Under the pieces are notes generated by a model. It did no database searches, had not been told where the DNA came from, and saw only the letters and a program-made list of their open reading frames with translations. Both the position numbers and the translations under genes were made by a program. Below are positions 1-11,445 of a stretch of DNA of 64,000 nt, piece by piece. Origin of the DNA: Triglochin maritima (lineage: Eukaryota > Streptophyta > Magnoliopsida > Alismatales > Juncaginaceae). The first letter of the stretch is position 1. Every line of letters begins with the position of its first letter. Where the stretch lies: assembly GCA_963682175.1 (NCBI GenBank), contig OY821775.1, positions 38,500,053-38,564,052 of the forward strand. The letters run 5' to 3'.

Positions 1-1821
1 TATAAATATTTGACATCACGAGTATATAAAAGAGGAAAATGGATACTTTTATATATTGAATAGACCTAACAAATGAAACATTATGAAATTGTGTTTAAGT
101 GTCATTAATGTTTCATTGTGTCTTGAATTCTAAGATATGAGACTTATATCTTTTCACATAAGAAGTGTTTAATTTAATTATTGTCAAAAACTACTATTGA
201 GCATAGTGATAAAGACAATAGTTGGTTGAACATGACTTGTGTTGAAAAAGATAGCTACTCAAAAGATTACCATTGTCCATCTTAGCTTGAGTGATGATAT
301 TAGTGGGTCCCTTGATAAAGCAAAACTAGAATGTGCACAATGTGACTTGTGTTAAGGTACATATTTATAATTAGCTAAAGAGATCAAGAAATGAATATAT
401 AATACAATGGTGACAAGGGATAGACACAAATGATGGTCTTACATCACCAAATCGATCGTGTTTAGTTCGAGTGAACAAGATATCTATGTTAATTGGGTAA
501 ATGTAATGTGTAGCTAGATACCGCTTATAGTTTGTGATATTAAGTGTTTAATATCTTTATCAATATAGCTTAGATCCTCCTATAGGTCACACCACAAAAA
601 TGGGAAACAAGAAGTTTGATTTTATGTGCATATGATGTATCGAGTTTCGTGTGAAATGGGATACATGTGGTGAATCGATAAAATCAATATGTTGTCAAAA
701 TGACATAATTAGAAACCCGAAAGATCAAATTTTGTTGGAGATAAATCCAAATTTTGATAAAGACAAAAATCGGACAAAACGGTCGAATATTTTCAGAGAC
801 CGGTCGATCGAAAATTCACAATAGCTGTGTGAAAACGGTCGATCTGATTGACGGGTCGGTCAACCGAAATATGCCAGGAACTTTTTTCTGGGATCAATTG
901 GTCAACTGATGGAAGTCGTGGTTTGACTGAAAACCACCAGGAACTTTTGCAATTTTTTGTTGGTGGCAATCGGTCGACCGACTTGAGATTCAGTCCGACC
1001 GAAAACTTCCAGTAGTCGTTTCTCGTATAGAATCGGTTGACCGTTTGTTTGCTCTGTTAGACCAAACTATCACAGTAGCTTTAGGAGCGTGTGATGGATC
1101 GACCATCGGGTTTCATGGTTCAACCGAAACCACGATTAATTTCCAAGCAGTCGACTAGTTAGTTAATTTTGATCGACCGACAAGCACGATTTTGCCAGAA
1201 TTATTAAAAGAATAATGTTGATCATGGGCTGAATTTATTCCAATTATGGTCAAACGTTTTTTAGGATGATTATTTGTCAATTTGTGATTGGTTTAAGGGA
1301 GAGAATAAGCAAGAGATTGTGGGTCAGTGAGTAGCCCACGATGTGGGTGTCGGGAGAATCTATAAATAGGTCTCCTCTCCCTACTTGTTAAAGGTTAATG
1401 CAAAATTCTCTCTCTCTCCCTAACCTCTCCACTAATCCATCCAAATTTCTCTTAGTTAGTTAGAGCTTTTGGAGATTGATTCTCGTGGAGCTTTAGAGGG
1501 CTTATTAGCTACATTCTAAACTTGATTTAGAGAATGAATAGGCTAGCTTCTTTCTCTCTAATCTTTTTTAGAGTTTGATGAACACTTGCACGCGAATTGA
1601 CGGGCGATTCGACGAGCGACGCAACTCTGGATCTTCATAAAGGTTTTAGAGAACCTTTGGGTATGATCCTTTTATTTATTTTTAATATATATATGTAGTT
1701 TATATGATATTAGAATAAATATAAAATAGTGTACATGAATCATCAAAAATATGGAAATCGGTCTTATATGCATGTATAAAATTTTAAAATATATACATAC
1801 ATAGCGGCATAAAATCCTACA
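1..1821 (+). mobile_element. Copia-type LTR, left end outside window
   Basis: The sequence is a diverged copy of the LTR at 22442-24476: both share the block with 'aaaagaggaaaat', 'gaatagacctaa' and 'atgagacttatatc' in the same order. It ends in CCTACA at 1821, the same terminus as the related LTR. A TATA box (TATAAATAGG) lies at 1361-1370 and a CT-rich leader follows. Positions 780-1190 hold a decayed cluster of the GGTCGACCG palindrome. The insertion point is inside a gypsy gag (1822 onward); the 5 bases after the end (CTTTG) would be the target duplication, but the left copy is off-window. It may be a solo LTR or the right LTR of a larger element. Confidence 0.8.
780..1190. repeat. Decayed GGTCGACCG palindrome cluster
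   Basis: Copies and near-copies (CGGTCGATCG, CGGTCGACCG, GGTCAACCG, GATCGACCG) occur every 20-60 bases. Many differ by C-to-T or G-to-A changes, consistent with loss of methylated CpG. The cluster lies in the U3 part of the LTR, upstream of its TATA box at 1361. Confidence 0.8.
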
Positions 1822-2501
1822 CTTTGTCCCTATTGTGGTGGCAAATCTCACAGCATCGACTAAAGTCTGTGGCATATTGTAAGTCACCCGAGTACGGAGC
1901 TGCTTCTGAAGCCCCCGTGGAAACTTCCTCGCCAGCTGCACCGGCGTCACACAAATCTCTGGACAATAACGCTCCAAGGCATTGAACCTCTGGGTGTACA
2001 CTGCAAGGGTCATCTCTCCCTGCTTTAGGGTCATGAACTCCCCTCTCTTTCCGTCTCTGACGTGCTCTAGAAAATACTGCTCGTTGAACTCACACAGAAA
2101 CTCCTCCCAGATGATGTCTCTCGTACCATCAAATACCACTGCAAATGTGGTTCTCCGCCATTTGGACATGTCTCCGCCCAGAACATAGGTGTCATTCTCA
2201 CCTTCCGCTTGGGAGGGCACTCAATAGCCTGAAAGATCTCCTGGATATTGAGGACCCAGTCCTCAGCAGCCTCAAAATCGCCTCTGCCATCAAAGGTAGG
2301 CGAGTGATGTCTCATAATGCGGTCGAGCATCACCTCTGCTGCTACAGGCTCCCCTCGGCTCGGCTGGCGATCCAGCATCGCACCTAGTCGCTCAACCATG
2401 TCATAGAGCATCCGTCGCTTCTCAGCCCAGTCTATACCCGCAGTCTCATCGTTGGTGGTAGGGTCTCGCGGGGGAGGTCTCACGCGTCTCAGAGGCATCA
2501 A
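1822..2501 (-). pseudogene. Ty3/gypsy gag fragment, frameshifted
   Basis: The first part starts at an ATG at 2501 (MMPLRRVRPP) and contains a typical gypsy gag opening: a match to the 'PTFDGRGDFEAAEDW' style of the retrotransposon gag domain. The reading frame then shifts around 2190-2220, and the second part continues the domain with 'FNEQYFLEHVRDGK', 'EFMTLKQGEMTLAVYTQRFN' and 'ALERYCPE', the hallmark of the plant retrotrans_gag family. Gag would form the virus-like particle of the retrotransposon. The C-terminal half is lost because a copia LTR is inserted at 1821/1822. Without the zinc knuckle or pol it cannot be placed in a lineage with certainty; Tekay-like is my guess. Confidence 0.85.
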
Positions 2502-2559
2502 TACACAAACAAGACCTCAAAACCATGAATGCATGCTTTAATGCAAAATATAACACTTA

Positions 2560-2763
2560 ACTATTTCTAAGGGTGGTTTTTTTGGACAAGGACACCGGAA
2601 CTGGCCATAAAATCAAACACTGAGGACATTACGAAAGATAACATCAGGGTTTTTTCACCCAATCCCCTATCACGCGGTCCATATCCGGACTCCAAGGCCT
2701 TTTCACCCAACGTAAACGTTGTATGGGGCTCCAGGGCTCTTTCACCTAACCATTGTATCACAT
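2560..2763 (-). mobile_element. Gypsy LTR, left piece
   Basis: This resembles the start of the solo LTR at 7488-9839: the 'gaggacattacg' block and the 'ggctccagggctctttcac' unit correspond to 'gaggatattacg' and 'ggctccaggtctttttcaac' there. It is the promoter-distal (U5) side of the 5' LTR of the minus-strand gypsy element whose gag begins at 2501. The exact left border is unclear, and no primer-binding site was recognised in the short gap to gag, so some sequence is probably deleted. Confidence 0.6.
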
Positions 2764-4280
2764 CGTTGGTGGTAGGATCGTATGGGTTATGGGTCCACTA
2801 ATCACTTTTAAGCTAATCCCTAATTCTCTACTTGATTAAGCAATCAAATACGCAGCGGAATAAACAAACAAGTAGAGAAAGAAAGATAATGCAAACCACA
2901 AAAGACGCGTCGGTTTTTATAGAGGTTCGGCACACCACCCGGGTCCTAGTCCTCTCTTGTAAGCTCCGTTCTACTCCGTTGCTCCGCCTACGTCTTCACT
3001 AACCACTCCCCGTTCCGGGCCGGGAGAGAACGCCTTTTACACCACAAGCAACGCGAACAACCCTCGCTTGCTTGAATTCTTCCTCTCACAATCTGAGAGG
3101 GACACTTCGGGCTTTCACCGAAGTCCTTGCTTCTTTTGACAACACTTGTAACTGAGTGGGATTCACTCTCTAATTGAGCACACTTTGAGTAGTATGAGTA
3201 TATGATCACTAAGTGTGGATTTAGGCTTGTGGAGTGAAATTGGGAGCTTTGAGGATTGAGAACTTCTCTCTAATGAATTGGACAAATGGAAGTTGGAGAG
3301 TTGTGTTAACAACATGTCTTGATCCTCTATTTATAAGCTCCTAAAGATTTCTAGCCGTTTGGACAAGATTTGATTGGATTTTGTGCAAGATACACAAGGC
3401 AGAAAATCGGGCTGCAAATCTGTCCAGAACCGGTCGACCAAAACTACAAAACCGGTTGACCGTTCACTTGATTTCAAGGAGAACGGTCGAACAAAAGAAT
3501 ACTCGGTCGGACAAATACGCTAGAACTTAACTCTACTTAAGTTAAACGGACGAACCAAAGTATGGGGCGGTCGACCGTTCAGGGGATTCGGTTGAGATAA
3601 AGGTGCAACGGTCGAACGAAGAATGAGTCGACCGATAGCAGGGAATTTTGTTTCTTGAAGAAATGTTCAACCGGTCGACCGAAACAATGTCGTCGTTCGA
3701 CCGGTTACCGAATGTATTTTGGGGTTAAGTTTGTTTTATACGAATACGACCGTTATAGGAATACGACAAGAAAAACGGCCATATTAAAATCCGGGATCGG
3801 TCGACCGAAAAGGTAAAACTGGTCGACCGGTAGAGTTCGGTAAAATCACTGTGGAGAGTCTGTTATAAACCGGTCGAACTGAGAACTGGTTCGGTCGACC
3901 GGTTTCACACAGGAATTCTGGATTTAGGTTTTAAGTGATTTCCGACTAAGGTTTGGGTGATCTAATAGAGTCCAAATGATATGAGATTTTGTGTGTGACT
4001 CCCACAGGAAACCTAGTGTGTAAGTGATTGGTTTTTAACTCTTGTATGCTCAATTTACACATGTTCCTAAGACTCAAAATAAATCAAGATTACATGTCTT
4101 AGATTTATCTTTAATTACATGTCTTGACTTCATTTCCTTCTTTCTTGAGTCTTGATCACCTGTAGAGGTTAGCACAATACAATATATATGCAATGCAATA
4201 TGTGTGCTACTCTACATCATCATAATTAAGATTAGGTTAATTAAATCATCAAAACATAGATTAAGGCCAAAAAGCCAACA
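2764..4280 (-). mobile_element. Sirevirus-like copia LTR, copy 1
   Basis: It shares long blocks with the LTRs at 18017-19508 and 54028-63303, including 'tttttatagaggtt', 'tcctctcttg', 'cgtcttcact', and the end AAGCCAACA. On the minus strand it would begin TGTTGGCTTTTTGGC. A minus-strand TATA box (TATAAATA) is at 3328-3335. Positions 3420-3900 carry a dense GGTCGACCG cluster. It interrupts a gypsy LTR. I found no matching 5-bp duplication at its borders, so it may be truncated or recombined. The assignment to the Sirevirus group rests on the related copy near 63303. Confidence 0.7.
3420..3905. repeat. CGGTCGACCG palindrome cluster
   Basis: Perfect and near-perfect copies (GGTCGACCG, GGTCGAACG, GTTCGACCG) recur at irregular spacing of about 20-60 bases. 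The variant GGTCGAAC, with its reverse GTTCGACC, is too frequent to be random decay. The cluster is upstream, on the minus strand, of the LTR TATA box. Confidence 0.85.
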
Positions 4281-5566
4281 TCTTTCACCCAACTGTCATA
4301 ACACATGTGCACACAAGACACCATTGCCGGAAAAACATCAGTCAAAACAAAAAAACTCACGTCCAAGGGACGGCAACACAAAAACACCTCACAAGTGCAA
4401 AACATAGCAACAACGGTCGACCGATTCTCTCTAGAACCAGGCAAGTGACTCAACCGTCACACCAATGGTCGAATAGATCAACCGATAACGGTCAAACCAA
4501 GTCAGGGATGGTGGACCGCTAAAAGGGTCAACTCCCAGGGCCAACTAACAAAACGACCAACCGATTGAACACAAGTCATAAGCAGTCAACCGTTTAGAAG
4601 GTATACGCCACAACACCAGCAACATTCAAGCTCACCAATCAAACCGCAAAGGGGTCCCGGTCGATCGTAAAACTACATGCACTTCCTTTGTTTCTCTAAA
4701 TCACACAAGTCGAACGAAACTCGCACCGGTCGAATAGACTTTAAGTTAACTTAAGTCAAATGTCAAACAAAACAATAAGTGATCGATTGTTTAAATGGTT
4801 CACGCCGTGTCCAGACTAATCCAGAAATAATCGGTCGAACATATCAAAATGGTGGTCAACCATTTTGAAGGTTTAGGCCCCCACCGACTTAGCACAATGT
4901 AATCGGTCGAACGGCAAAGGGGTCCCGGTCGATCGAAAACACCCAGAGCTTGCATACTATGCTTAACTAGTCGACCGCCCAAGGCATCGTTCGACCGGTG
5001 CAAAGCAATAATCCTGCAAATACACGAGCAACGATCGACCACTGCACCAGTCGGTCGACCGTTCTCAGCAGACACTCTGCTGCAAATTTTCCTCTGAAAA
5101 GCCTATCGTCCTACCGTCGACTAAAATCAACACTCACACATTAGGTGAGTTTTAAAGTGAAGCTTGACATACCGTGAAGGTTTGAAGAAATCTTTGAAGT
5201 ACCACGACGATCGCCTCCACGCAAAGCTCTTCTCCGGTGAACTTCCCATGCGAGCTACCATCGATCACAATCACCGCTGACCTCACTGAAACCTCCTCTT
5301 CTCGCCAATCACTCCACCACCACGAACCAGAGGTTGAGAGGGAGAGAAATGCGTTGGAGGAGAGTGGAGAAGAAGATAAGAAGAAAAGAGAAGATGAGTG
5401 AGGTTTTAGCTTAAAAAGCTTCTAACCTTTTCCATCCACCAACCACCACATGCCACCTCACCAGCCCCAAGCCAATCACAAGCCTCAACCTATCAAAATA
5501 TCCAAAGGATGATTAGGATTAGCCTTAAACCCAATTAGTCTAACTAATTAGGATTAGGTTCTAACA
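4281..5566 (-). mobile_element. Gypsy LTR, right piece
   Basis: It continues the LTR broken by copy 1 of the Sirevirus-like LTR. The order of blocks matches 8390-9839: 'cttgccgga' followed by a GGTCGACCG cluster (4410-5100), 'gcttgacatacc', 'gaagg', 'cgcctccacg', and a terminal 'attaggattaggttctaaca'. On the minus strand the LTR therefore starts TGTTAGAACC at 5566. Together with the piece at 2560 it forms the 5' LTR of the minus-strand gypsy element whose gag lies at 2501-1822. Confidence 0.75.
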
Positions 5567-7079
5567 GTTTCCTCCTTTTTATTGCACTAAACATTTTCTA
5601 TCTAAAATAATCAATGCCAATGTCCATGTCATTAGTTAGCACAACTAATGGTCATTAAATGCATACATGGTTTCCAGTAATTCTCCTTAAAATATAATAT
5701 TTGTGGAGAGAGAATAATGCTGGATGGTACATGCTGAAGAAAGAATAATGAATTTCAATTAAATAACAATTTAAGCACATGACCACGTGGGTGTCAATGC
5801 TTTAAGAGTGATATCTACGATTCTACGAACTGCAGCAGTGGATATGAAAAATGTCCAAATGGACTGACGTGGTATCCTTAAATTCGTGTGGCTTGATGTT
5901 ACCCCCTGTGAACGTGAACATGAACGTGAAAATTGTCCGAGTGAGCACGTTAAAGAGCCCACCGATCATTATCGTTTAACAAATAATCTGCCTGAGGTAG
6001 CACAATTAAGGGCGGAAGTAGGAGGGTAAACGAGTCGAGTTAGCAAAATTTTAAGTTTTATGTATTTTCTTATGTTATTATTAAATACAAAAAAATAATT
6101 ATAAATATAACACTAAAAAATTTGAATAAGCTATCGAGTCGAATCTAAATATTTTTCGAGTTCGAACGACTCGTGTACGGAACCAAGTTGGAAGATATTT
6201 TTTTTATTCATCAAGATCCTTTATTTTCAAGTGAAATTAGAGTTGAACGTTTTTCGAGTCGAACTATCAAGTCGAGCCAAAGTTGACAGTCCTAGGTGGA
6301 AGTGGACCCGATAGAAATGTACAAGAATAGAAATAAAACATACATTATCGGTGCAATATAGATACGGACACCAATCAATATCATATATTAAAAAAGGAGT
6401 ATTATTGGTACATTCAATTTTAAATCTTATTTCACCGGTCTCTTAATGTGAAATATTTTTTTACTTGTATCTTTTCCTAAGCTCGCTCAACATTAACATG
6501 AGTTAAGTTACCTCTTAATTCTTGAATTTATAATGTTGTCTTGTTTTCTTATGAATTTCTGATGTAAATAAAAAATTGATTATAAATAAATAAAAAAGAA
6601 ATATGAAAAAAAAACCCAACTTTGAATCTTCAGTAACGACCCAGTTAAGTAGAACTTCAAATGATTTTTATTTTCTTCCCCTAATATTTTAAATTTATAA
6701 GAAAAACGAGGCTAAAACTTAAAATTCAACTCCTAAAAGTTCAAACAATGATAAAATAATACATGAAAAAACGTCCGAAATTGAAGGGTATACATATTTT
6801 CTTAATTGAATGATATCAGTGAAATTGAAGTTAATAGGGAAGGTAGCCATGAAATTTCCCCCATAAGAACCATAAATTAATTTTTTACCGAAATATAAAT
6901 AATAATAAATCCTTTTTTGCTTCATGTTTGTCTGTCCATCCCTACGATTGCTAAATAAGGGTAAATAAGATGAACACAATCGAGCTGTTTTTGTCGTTAA
7001 GCACGCATTTTACTCCCCTAATGGTAATATCATTTTTAAGTTTGAGTCTGTGACTTGAACAAACAACGGTATACTTGTT
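5567..7079. other. Intergenic spacer
   Basis: AT-rich sequence without a convincing reading frame, apart from the MITE listed separately at 6019-6296. Short frames on the minus strand (for example near 6719-6979) show no domain or motif that I recognise. Confidence 0.6.
6019..6296. mobile_element. hAT-type MITE, GAGTCG body
   Basis: The 278-bp element is flanked by GGCGGAAG (6011-6018) and GGTGGAAG (6297-6304), an 8-bp target duplication with one mismatch. Its ends are TAGGAGGGTAAAC and, on the other strand, TAGGACTGTCAAC. The body repeats GAGTCGA and its complement around an AT-rich middle. Eight-base duplications with T/CAGGG-like ends are typical of the hAT superfamily. It has no coding capacity. 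Confidence 0.75.
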
Positions 7080-7482
7080 TTACGTGGATCACATGAATTT
7101 GTTGTACCTAACCTTGTATTATTAACGACATATAAAAGTGCCCCGACTGCACAATGATATATGCCCTTTATCATTTTCCCAAAGGATCGAAATGGAACTT
7201 TATTATATCAAGCATTTCACAACCATCAACGTAAACAAGATTTGTGTTTTCCATTTCAAATTGCTTGAAAATGTTTTGTGAATAAGTTGATTGTTTGACA
7301 AATATTTTATTTTTCAAGTGCTCAATAATTAACTTTGTCTTTCCACGATATTCGGATTAAAATTGTTTCTTCTAACCTGTACTTTTGGGAGCTCTTAAGG
7401 ATCAATGATAGTCAAACCACTACTACCATATATAATGAATATTGTAGAATATTCAAATCCACGTCTTTTAATTTCTTCCGAT
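7080..7482 (-). pseudogene. Ty1/copia reverse transcriptase remnant, C-terminal part
   Basis: On the minus strand the translation contains 'GKTKLIIEHLKNKIF', 'QSTYSQNIFKQFEM' and a 'DP' continuation. This is the region of copia pol just after the YVDD active-site segment, where the family reads roughly 'IEHLK.GIFVHQS.Y...L.RF.M'. Stops and frame changes are present. It is the downstream half of a copy whose upstream half is at 9845-10677; the two are separated by a solo gypsy LTR. Confidence 0.7.
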
Positions 7483-7865
7483 AATATTGTAACATCCTCA
7501 ATGTAGCGGAAAATTTTAAAATTTATAAACACTCAATCAACAGAGGATATTACGCAATAAAGGGACACAGGTGCACCAACATATATAATATATATATATG
7601 AACATCAGAGTATACAAAAGTTGTGATTACATCAAAAGCATAAACAAAGGAAACAGTAATCACACGACCTCAACCGAGAGAAAGCTGGATCTGGTAGCAG
7701 CGCTCCTCTCCTCGATCACCACCACCTAACGCCGATCACGGCCTGAAAGTAAACGTGCAACAATGCCTGAGTTTCCAGAAGGAAATCCCGTATGCCAAAC
7801 TCTAAATGTATGAAATGAAAAGGCACCCTAGCATGCAATTCTACTAAACAAGAAAAGCATCACAA

Positions 7866-8370
7866 CCAGGCTGGGCTCCAGGGCTCTCTCACCCAACCAC
7901 AGCACACACCACAGGTACGGGGCTCCAGGTCTAATCTCAACCAACCGCCGCACACACCACAGTCACGGGGCTCCAGGTCTTTTTCAACCAACTGCCGCGA
8001 CACACACTCGTCGCCAAGCTGGGCTCCAGGTCTATTTTCAACCAACCGCAGCAACCACGACACGACCAAGGGCTCCAGGTCTTTTTCAACCAACCCAAAC
8101 GTCTAAGGGCTCCAGGTCTATTTTCAACCAACCCCTACACGCGGTCCCTGCTCAGGCTCCAGGTCTTTTTCAACCAACTCCGCACAGACTAGCTGGGCTC
8201 CAGGTCTATTTTCAACCAACCACAGCTCTCACACAGTCACGGGGCTCCAGGTCTCTTTCAACCAACCGCCGCAACACCACAATTCCAAGCTGGGCTTCAG
8301 GCCTATTTCAGCCAATCCCAAGCTCACACACGGTTACGGGGCTCCAGGTCTAATCTCAACCAACCATCGC
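7866..8370. repeat. Minisatellite in gypsy LTR
   Basis: About eleven degenerate units built on 'ggctccaggtct(a/t)tttcaaccaacc' recur every 40-55 bases, separated by variable GC-rich linkers. Related single units occur in the older LTR at 2690-2760, so the array has expanded within this LTR lineage. Confidence 0.9.
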
Positions 8371-8469
8371 AACCCTCGTGCACCTAGCACACTTGCCGGA
8401 AGAACATCGGCACCACAACTCGCCCCACACGGACGACCACGACAACATCACCTCCATAGTGCAAAACAG

Positions 8470-9170
8470 GACACAAACGGTCGACCGAACCAAAAGTCCC
8501 GGTCGACCGAATCAAGCAAATACAGGGCAATCCACTTCGACCGGCACTCCATCGGTCGACCGATTCCCAACACCACACTCGTTCGGTCGAACCCAAATCA
8601 AGGGACGGTCGACCGTTTAGATGGTCAACTCCCGGTTCAACGAACAAAACGACCAATCGGTCGACCGACAAAGGGGTCCCGATCGACCGAAAGTCACCAG
8701 GGAATAAAATCCCACAACTCCATAACGAATTCGGTCGAACGCCGAGCACATCTCGGTCGACCGAATCTGTCCAGGGAAATATCCCTCACACTCCCCACGA
8801 ATCCGGTCGAGCGCCGAGCTCACCTCGGTCGACCGAATTCCACCAGAGCGTTCCCCACGCTCAACGCACAAGTCCGGTCGACCGAAACCACATTCGGTCG
8901 AACCGACCACTCAGTCCCCTTAAGTCATGGTCGGACGAGATCAAAGAGCGGTCAACCGTTTATATAGTCTACGCCCCCAACCGACTTAGACAGTGCACAC
9001 GGTCGACCGGCAAAGGGGACCCGGTCGACCGAAACTCACCAGGCTTGCCTCCAATGCACAATCGGTCGACCGCCCCACAGGCATCGTTCGACCGATTTGA
9101 GGCAGAACCCGAATTCTCTTCACGAACGGTCGACCGTTTGCACCAACCGGTCGACCGATCAGGCAGTGAA
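8470..9170. repeat. Dense CGGTCGACCG palindrome cluster
   Basis: About thirteen perfect copies of the 10-bp palindrome CGGTCGACCG lie in 700 bases, with further GGTCGAACG and GTTCGACCG variants. Spacing is irregular. Each copy contains three CpG sites and a SalI-type core (GTCGAC). This is the best preserved cluster in the window. Confidence 0.95.
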
Positions 9171-9844
9171 ATCTGCTGCACATTTACTGGCGACGAGCCG
9201 AACGGCCTACCGTCGACTTCCAAATACTCACGGTAATTAAGTGAGCGAGCTTGACATACCGGAAGGTCTGAAGAGACCTTTGAAGAACCGCCACGACGCC
9301 TCCACGAGCACGTCTCCCCAAATACGATCCGTCGATGACTCTCGCGTCCAAACGACGATCAACACCTCCTCGACTCACTCGAGCACTCCAACACCCTCTA
9401 TCAACCAGCCACGAGCAACCAAAACCACAGACACGAGTAAGGTCGAGGGAGAGAACCCAATTGTGCGGAAAAGTTAAAGAACCAACCACTCACCTCAAGC
9501 CACCGACAAACGACCACCACCACCGCTTGCCCGAACCCAACTCTACGCCGGAGCACCAACTCGCCGGAGCTCACCACTGAGGGAGAGCGAGAGAGTGAGC
9601 AACGAGAGTGAGAGAGAGACGTGAAAGAGAGAGAGAAACTCACCTCTAAATATCTCCCCAACCTTCCATCTCCACCATCCATTCCAATCCACTCAATCTC
9701 CACCACCCATCTCCTCTCGACTCCATCACAACCCTCCATCCATCCCTCTCAATCCCAGCCGTCCATCTCAAAACCCTCTAATCACCACCTAAACATCAAC
9801 AAAACACAATTAGGATAGGATTAGGATCAGAATCCTACAAATAT

Positions 9845-10677
9845 GTTGCTTCGGAGCACTTCCAGATCAATGGTAGTCAAACCACTAAAAATATAATGAT
9901 TGCAAAAGATTTAGATCCTTATTTTTTAAGAAAGTTGGAAGAGTAAATTGAATCACTATAGTCAGTAAATATTTTCCAAGGTCATTGTACTCCATCATCT
10001 TGGTGGTTTTAATCCATATAAGGATCTACGAAATCTTAGTAAATAAATTTCATGGTAATTTCATATGTTTCACGACTTTCGGATTCTCTAGGGATATTCT
10101 AATAAATTTCATTATCTAATAAACCATGCTCATAGGCCATAACAAAATAAATTACTTGCATATATATCAAAATTTTCAATGTATGCATGCGTCGTAACAT
10201 ATCTATAGTTGATTGCATCTACGACAACGTAATATGTCTCCACGTAATCAATGGCTTGCATTTGTAAAAATCATTGTGCTATAACTCATCCTTTATGCTC
10301 AACGACTTCAGTATTCTTATTTCTATTCTGCCTAGATGAAGTGATAAACATTTGTACTCGACAAACCATATACCTTTAAGTTTTTAAATTACGATTCCAT
10401 TTTTTTGTTTTTTATGTGAAATTCAATTATGCTGAAAAGTTTCTTTCCTTACATTCCTCGATGGATTTAAGTTCACGATCCATATCATCTTGATTATATT
10501 TTTCAACAGGAATATAAAATGCAAATTGTTGTCACCAACTATTTTAGTTTGGATTTTATTTATTGAAGTGCCATAACTATTTGAAAACGCTTCATGTTTA
10601 TTTTCAGGTACCTAAACATCTCCTACTGTTTTGTCGATAAGTATGTCTTTGAACTTTTAGATGTCCTAATCTCCATA
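9845..10677 (-). pseudogene. Ty1/copia reverse transcriptase remnant, N-terminal part
   Basis: Minus-strand translation gives 'QAIDYVETYYVVVDAINYRY', then 'ENFDIYASNLFCYG', 'LDNEIY' and 'RRSLYGLKP'. These match in order the copia RT segments 'G.DY.ETFSPV....RY', 'VKTAFLNG.L.EEIYM.QP' and 'L.KSLYGLKQ'. Several stops and frameshifts break it. The upstream part (10440-10640) still carries a hinge-like stretch ending 'DMDRELKSIEE'. It joins 7080-7482 once the solo LTR between them is removed. The left border of a CACTA element at 10678 truncates it. Confidence 0.75.
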
Positions 10678-10689
10678 CACCGTTGTAGA

Positions 10690-11180
10690 ATGGGGTTATT
10701 GCGTCGGTTGTTTTGACATATCACGTCGGAATGATCGACCCTAGTTGACCTACGTATGTCCGGGGGTCGTGGTAAGGGAGGGGGATATCACGTTGCCAAT
10801 ACACCGACATGGTATGTAGGTCAACCACTTTGGTATTTACCAATAACATTGACGTGATATTTACAACATACCACGTCAGCCTCACCCAAACGACAGACGC
10901 GGATGTCGTATTACTAAAACAAGAAATTCGGAAAACAAATCCAATAATAAGACATACCACGTCGATTTGTTGGCTAGTGACTGACGCGGTCTGTAAACAA
11001 ACCACGTCGGTTGAAACAGAACACCAACGTGGTTTGTCCTTTTATTAAAAAATAATTTTGGAAGAAAAGCAAATAATAGAATGTACCACGTCAGTTAGTT
11101 GACAAATAATGCTGACGTGGTGTGACCTTTCATGAAAATACTTTTCACATCGGTTTCTACTACATAATCGACGTGTTATG
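10690..11180. repeat. CACTA-3 subterminal repeats (ACCACGTC)
   Basis: The motif ACCACGTC/GACGTGGT and its variants recur in both orientations (for example near 10725, 10800, 10868, 10950, 11000, 11085 and 11110). Subterminal repeats of this kind bind the second CACTA protein (TNPA in En/Spm). The same motif is found at both ends of CACTA-2. Confidence 0.8.
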
Positions 11181-11414
11181 TTCTTAAATGAATTTTATTG
11201 TTTGATTCTGATTTTATTTTTAGTTTCACATAAAAGTCCCTGCAATTGAAACAGAAATGCACCACATATAATTCCTTGCAATTGAAACAGGCATACACCA
11301 CAACATTATTATCATCGCATATAAATAATGATTGTGTTATAACCAATGTAATTTTATATATATCTCACTTTACACAAGAATCCTTGAAATGTATATACCA
11401 AAAATGTGACACAC

Positions 11415-11420
<6 letters not shown>

Positions 11421-11445
<25 letters not shown>
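11421..11445. repeat. (TA)n microsatellite
   Basis: An uninterrupted TA dinucleotide run of about 25 bases inside CACTA-3. Confidence 0.95.

Larger units (their letters stand above)
7488..9839 (-). mobile_element. Solo Ty3/gypsy LTR with perfect target duplication
   Basis: A 2352-bp unit starts TGTAACATCC and ends AATCCTACA, and is flanked on both sides by AATAT (7483-7487 and 9840-9844). No internal gag or pol is present, so this is a solo LTR left by recombination between two LTRs. It is related to the gypsy LTR pieces at 2560-2763 and 4281-5566 and is drawn in the same orientation. Inside are a minisatellite (7866-8370) and a CGGTCGACCG cluster (8470-9170). It sits in the reverse transcriptase region of an older copia element. 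Confidence 0.9.

Noticed and set aside
4800..5075. 91-codon minus-strand frame in the gypsy LTR
   Set aside because: Again composed of VDR/RST-type peptides from the palindrome cluster; not a gene.
8470..9170. CRISPR-like array
   Set aside because: The repeated word is only about 10 bases, spacing is irregular, the elements are plant LTRs, and no cas genes exist.
8384..9223. Open frames of 60-121 codons on both strands in the gypsy LTR
   Set aside because: They are by-products of the CGGTCGACCG repeats, which read as VDR, RST or GRP in the different frames and keep stops rare. No domain is present and they lie in an LTR.
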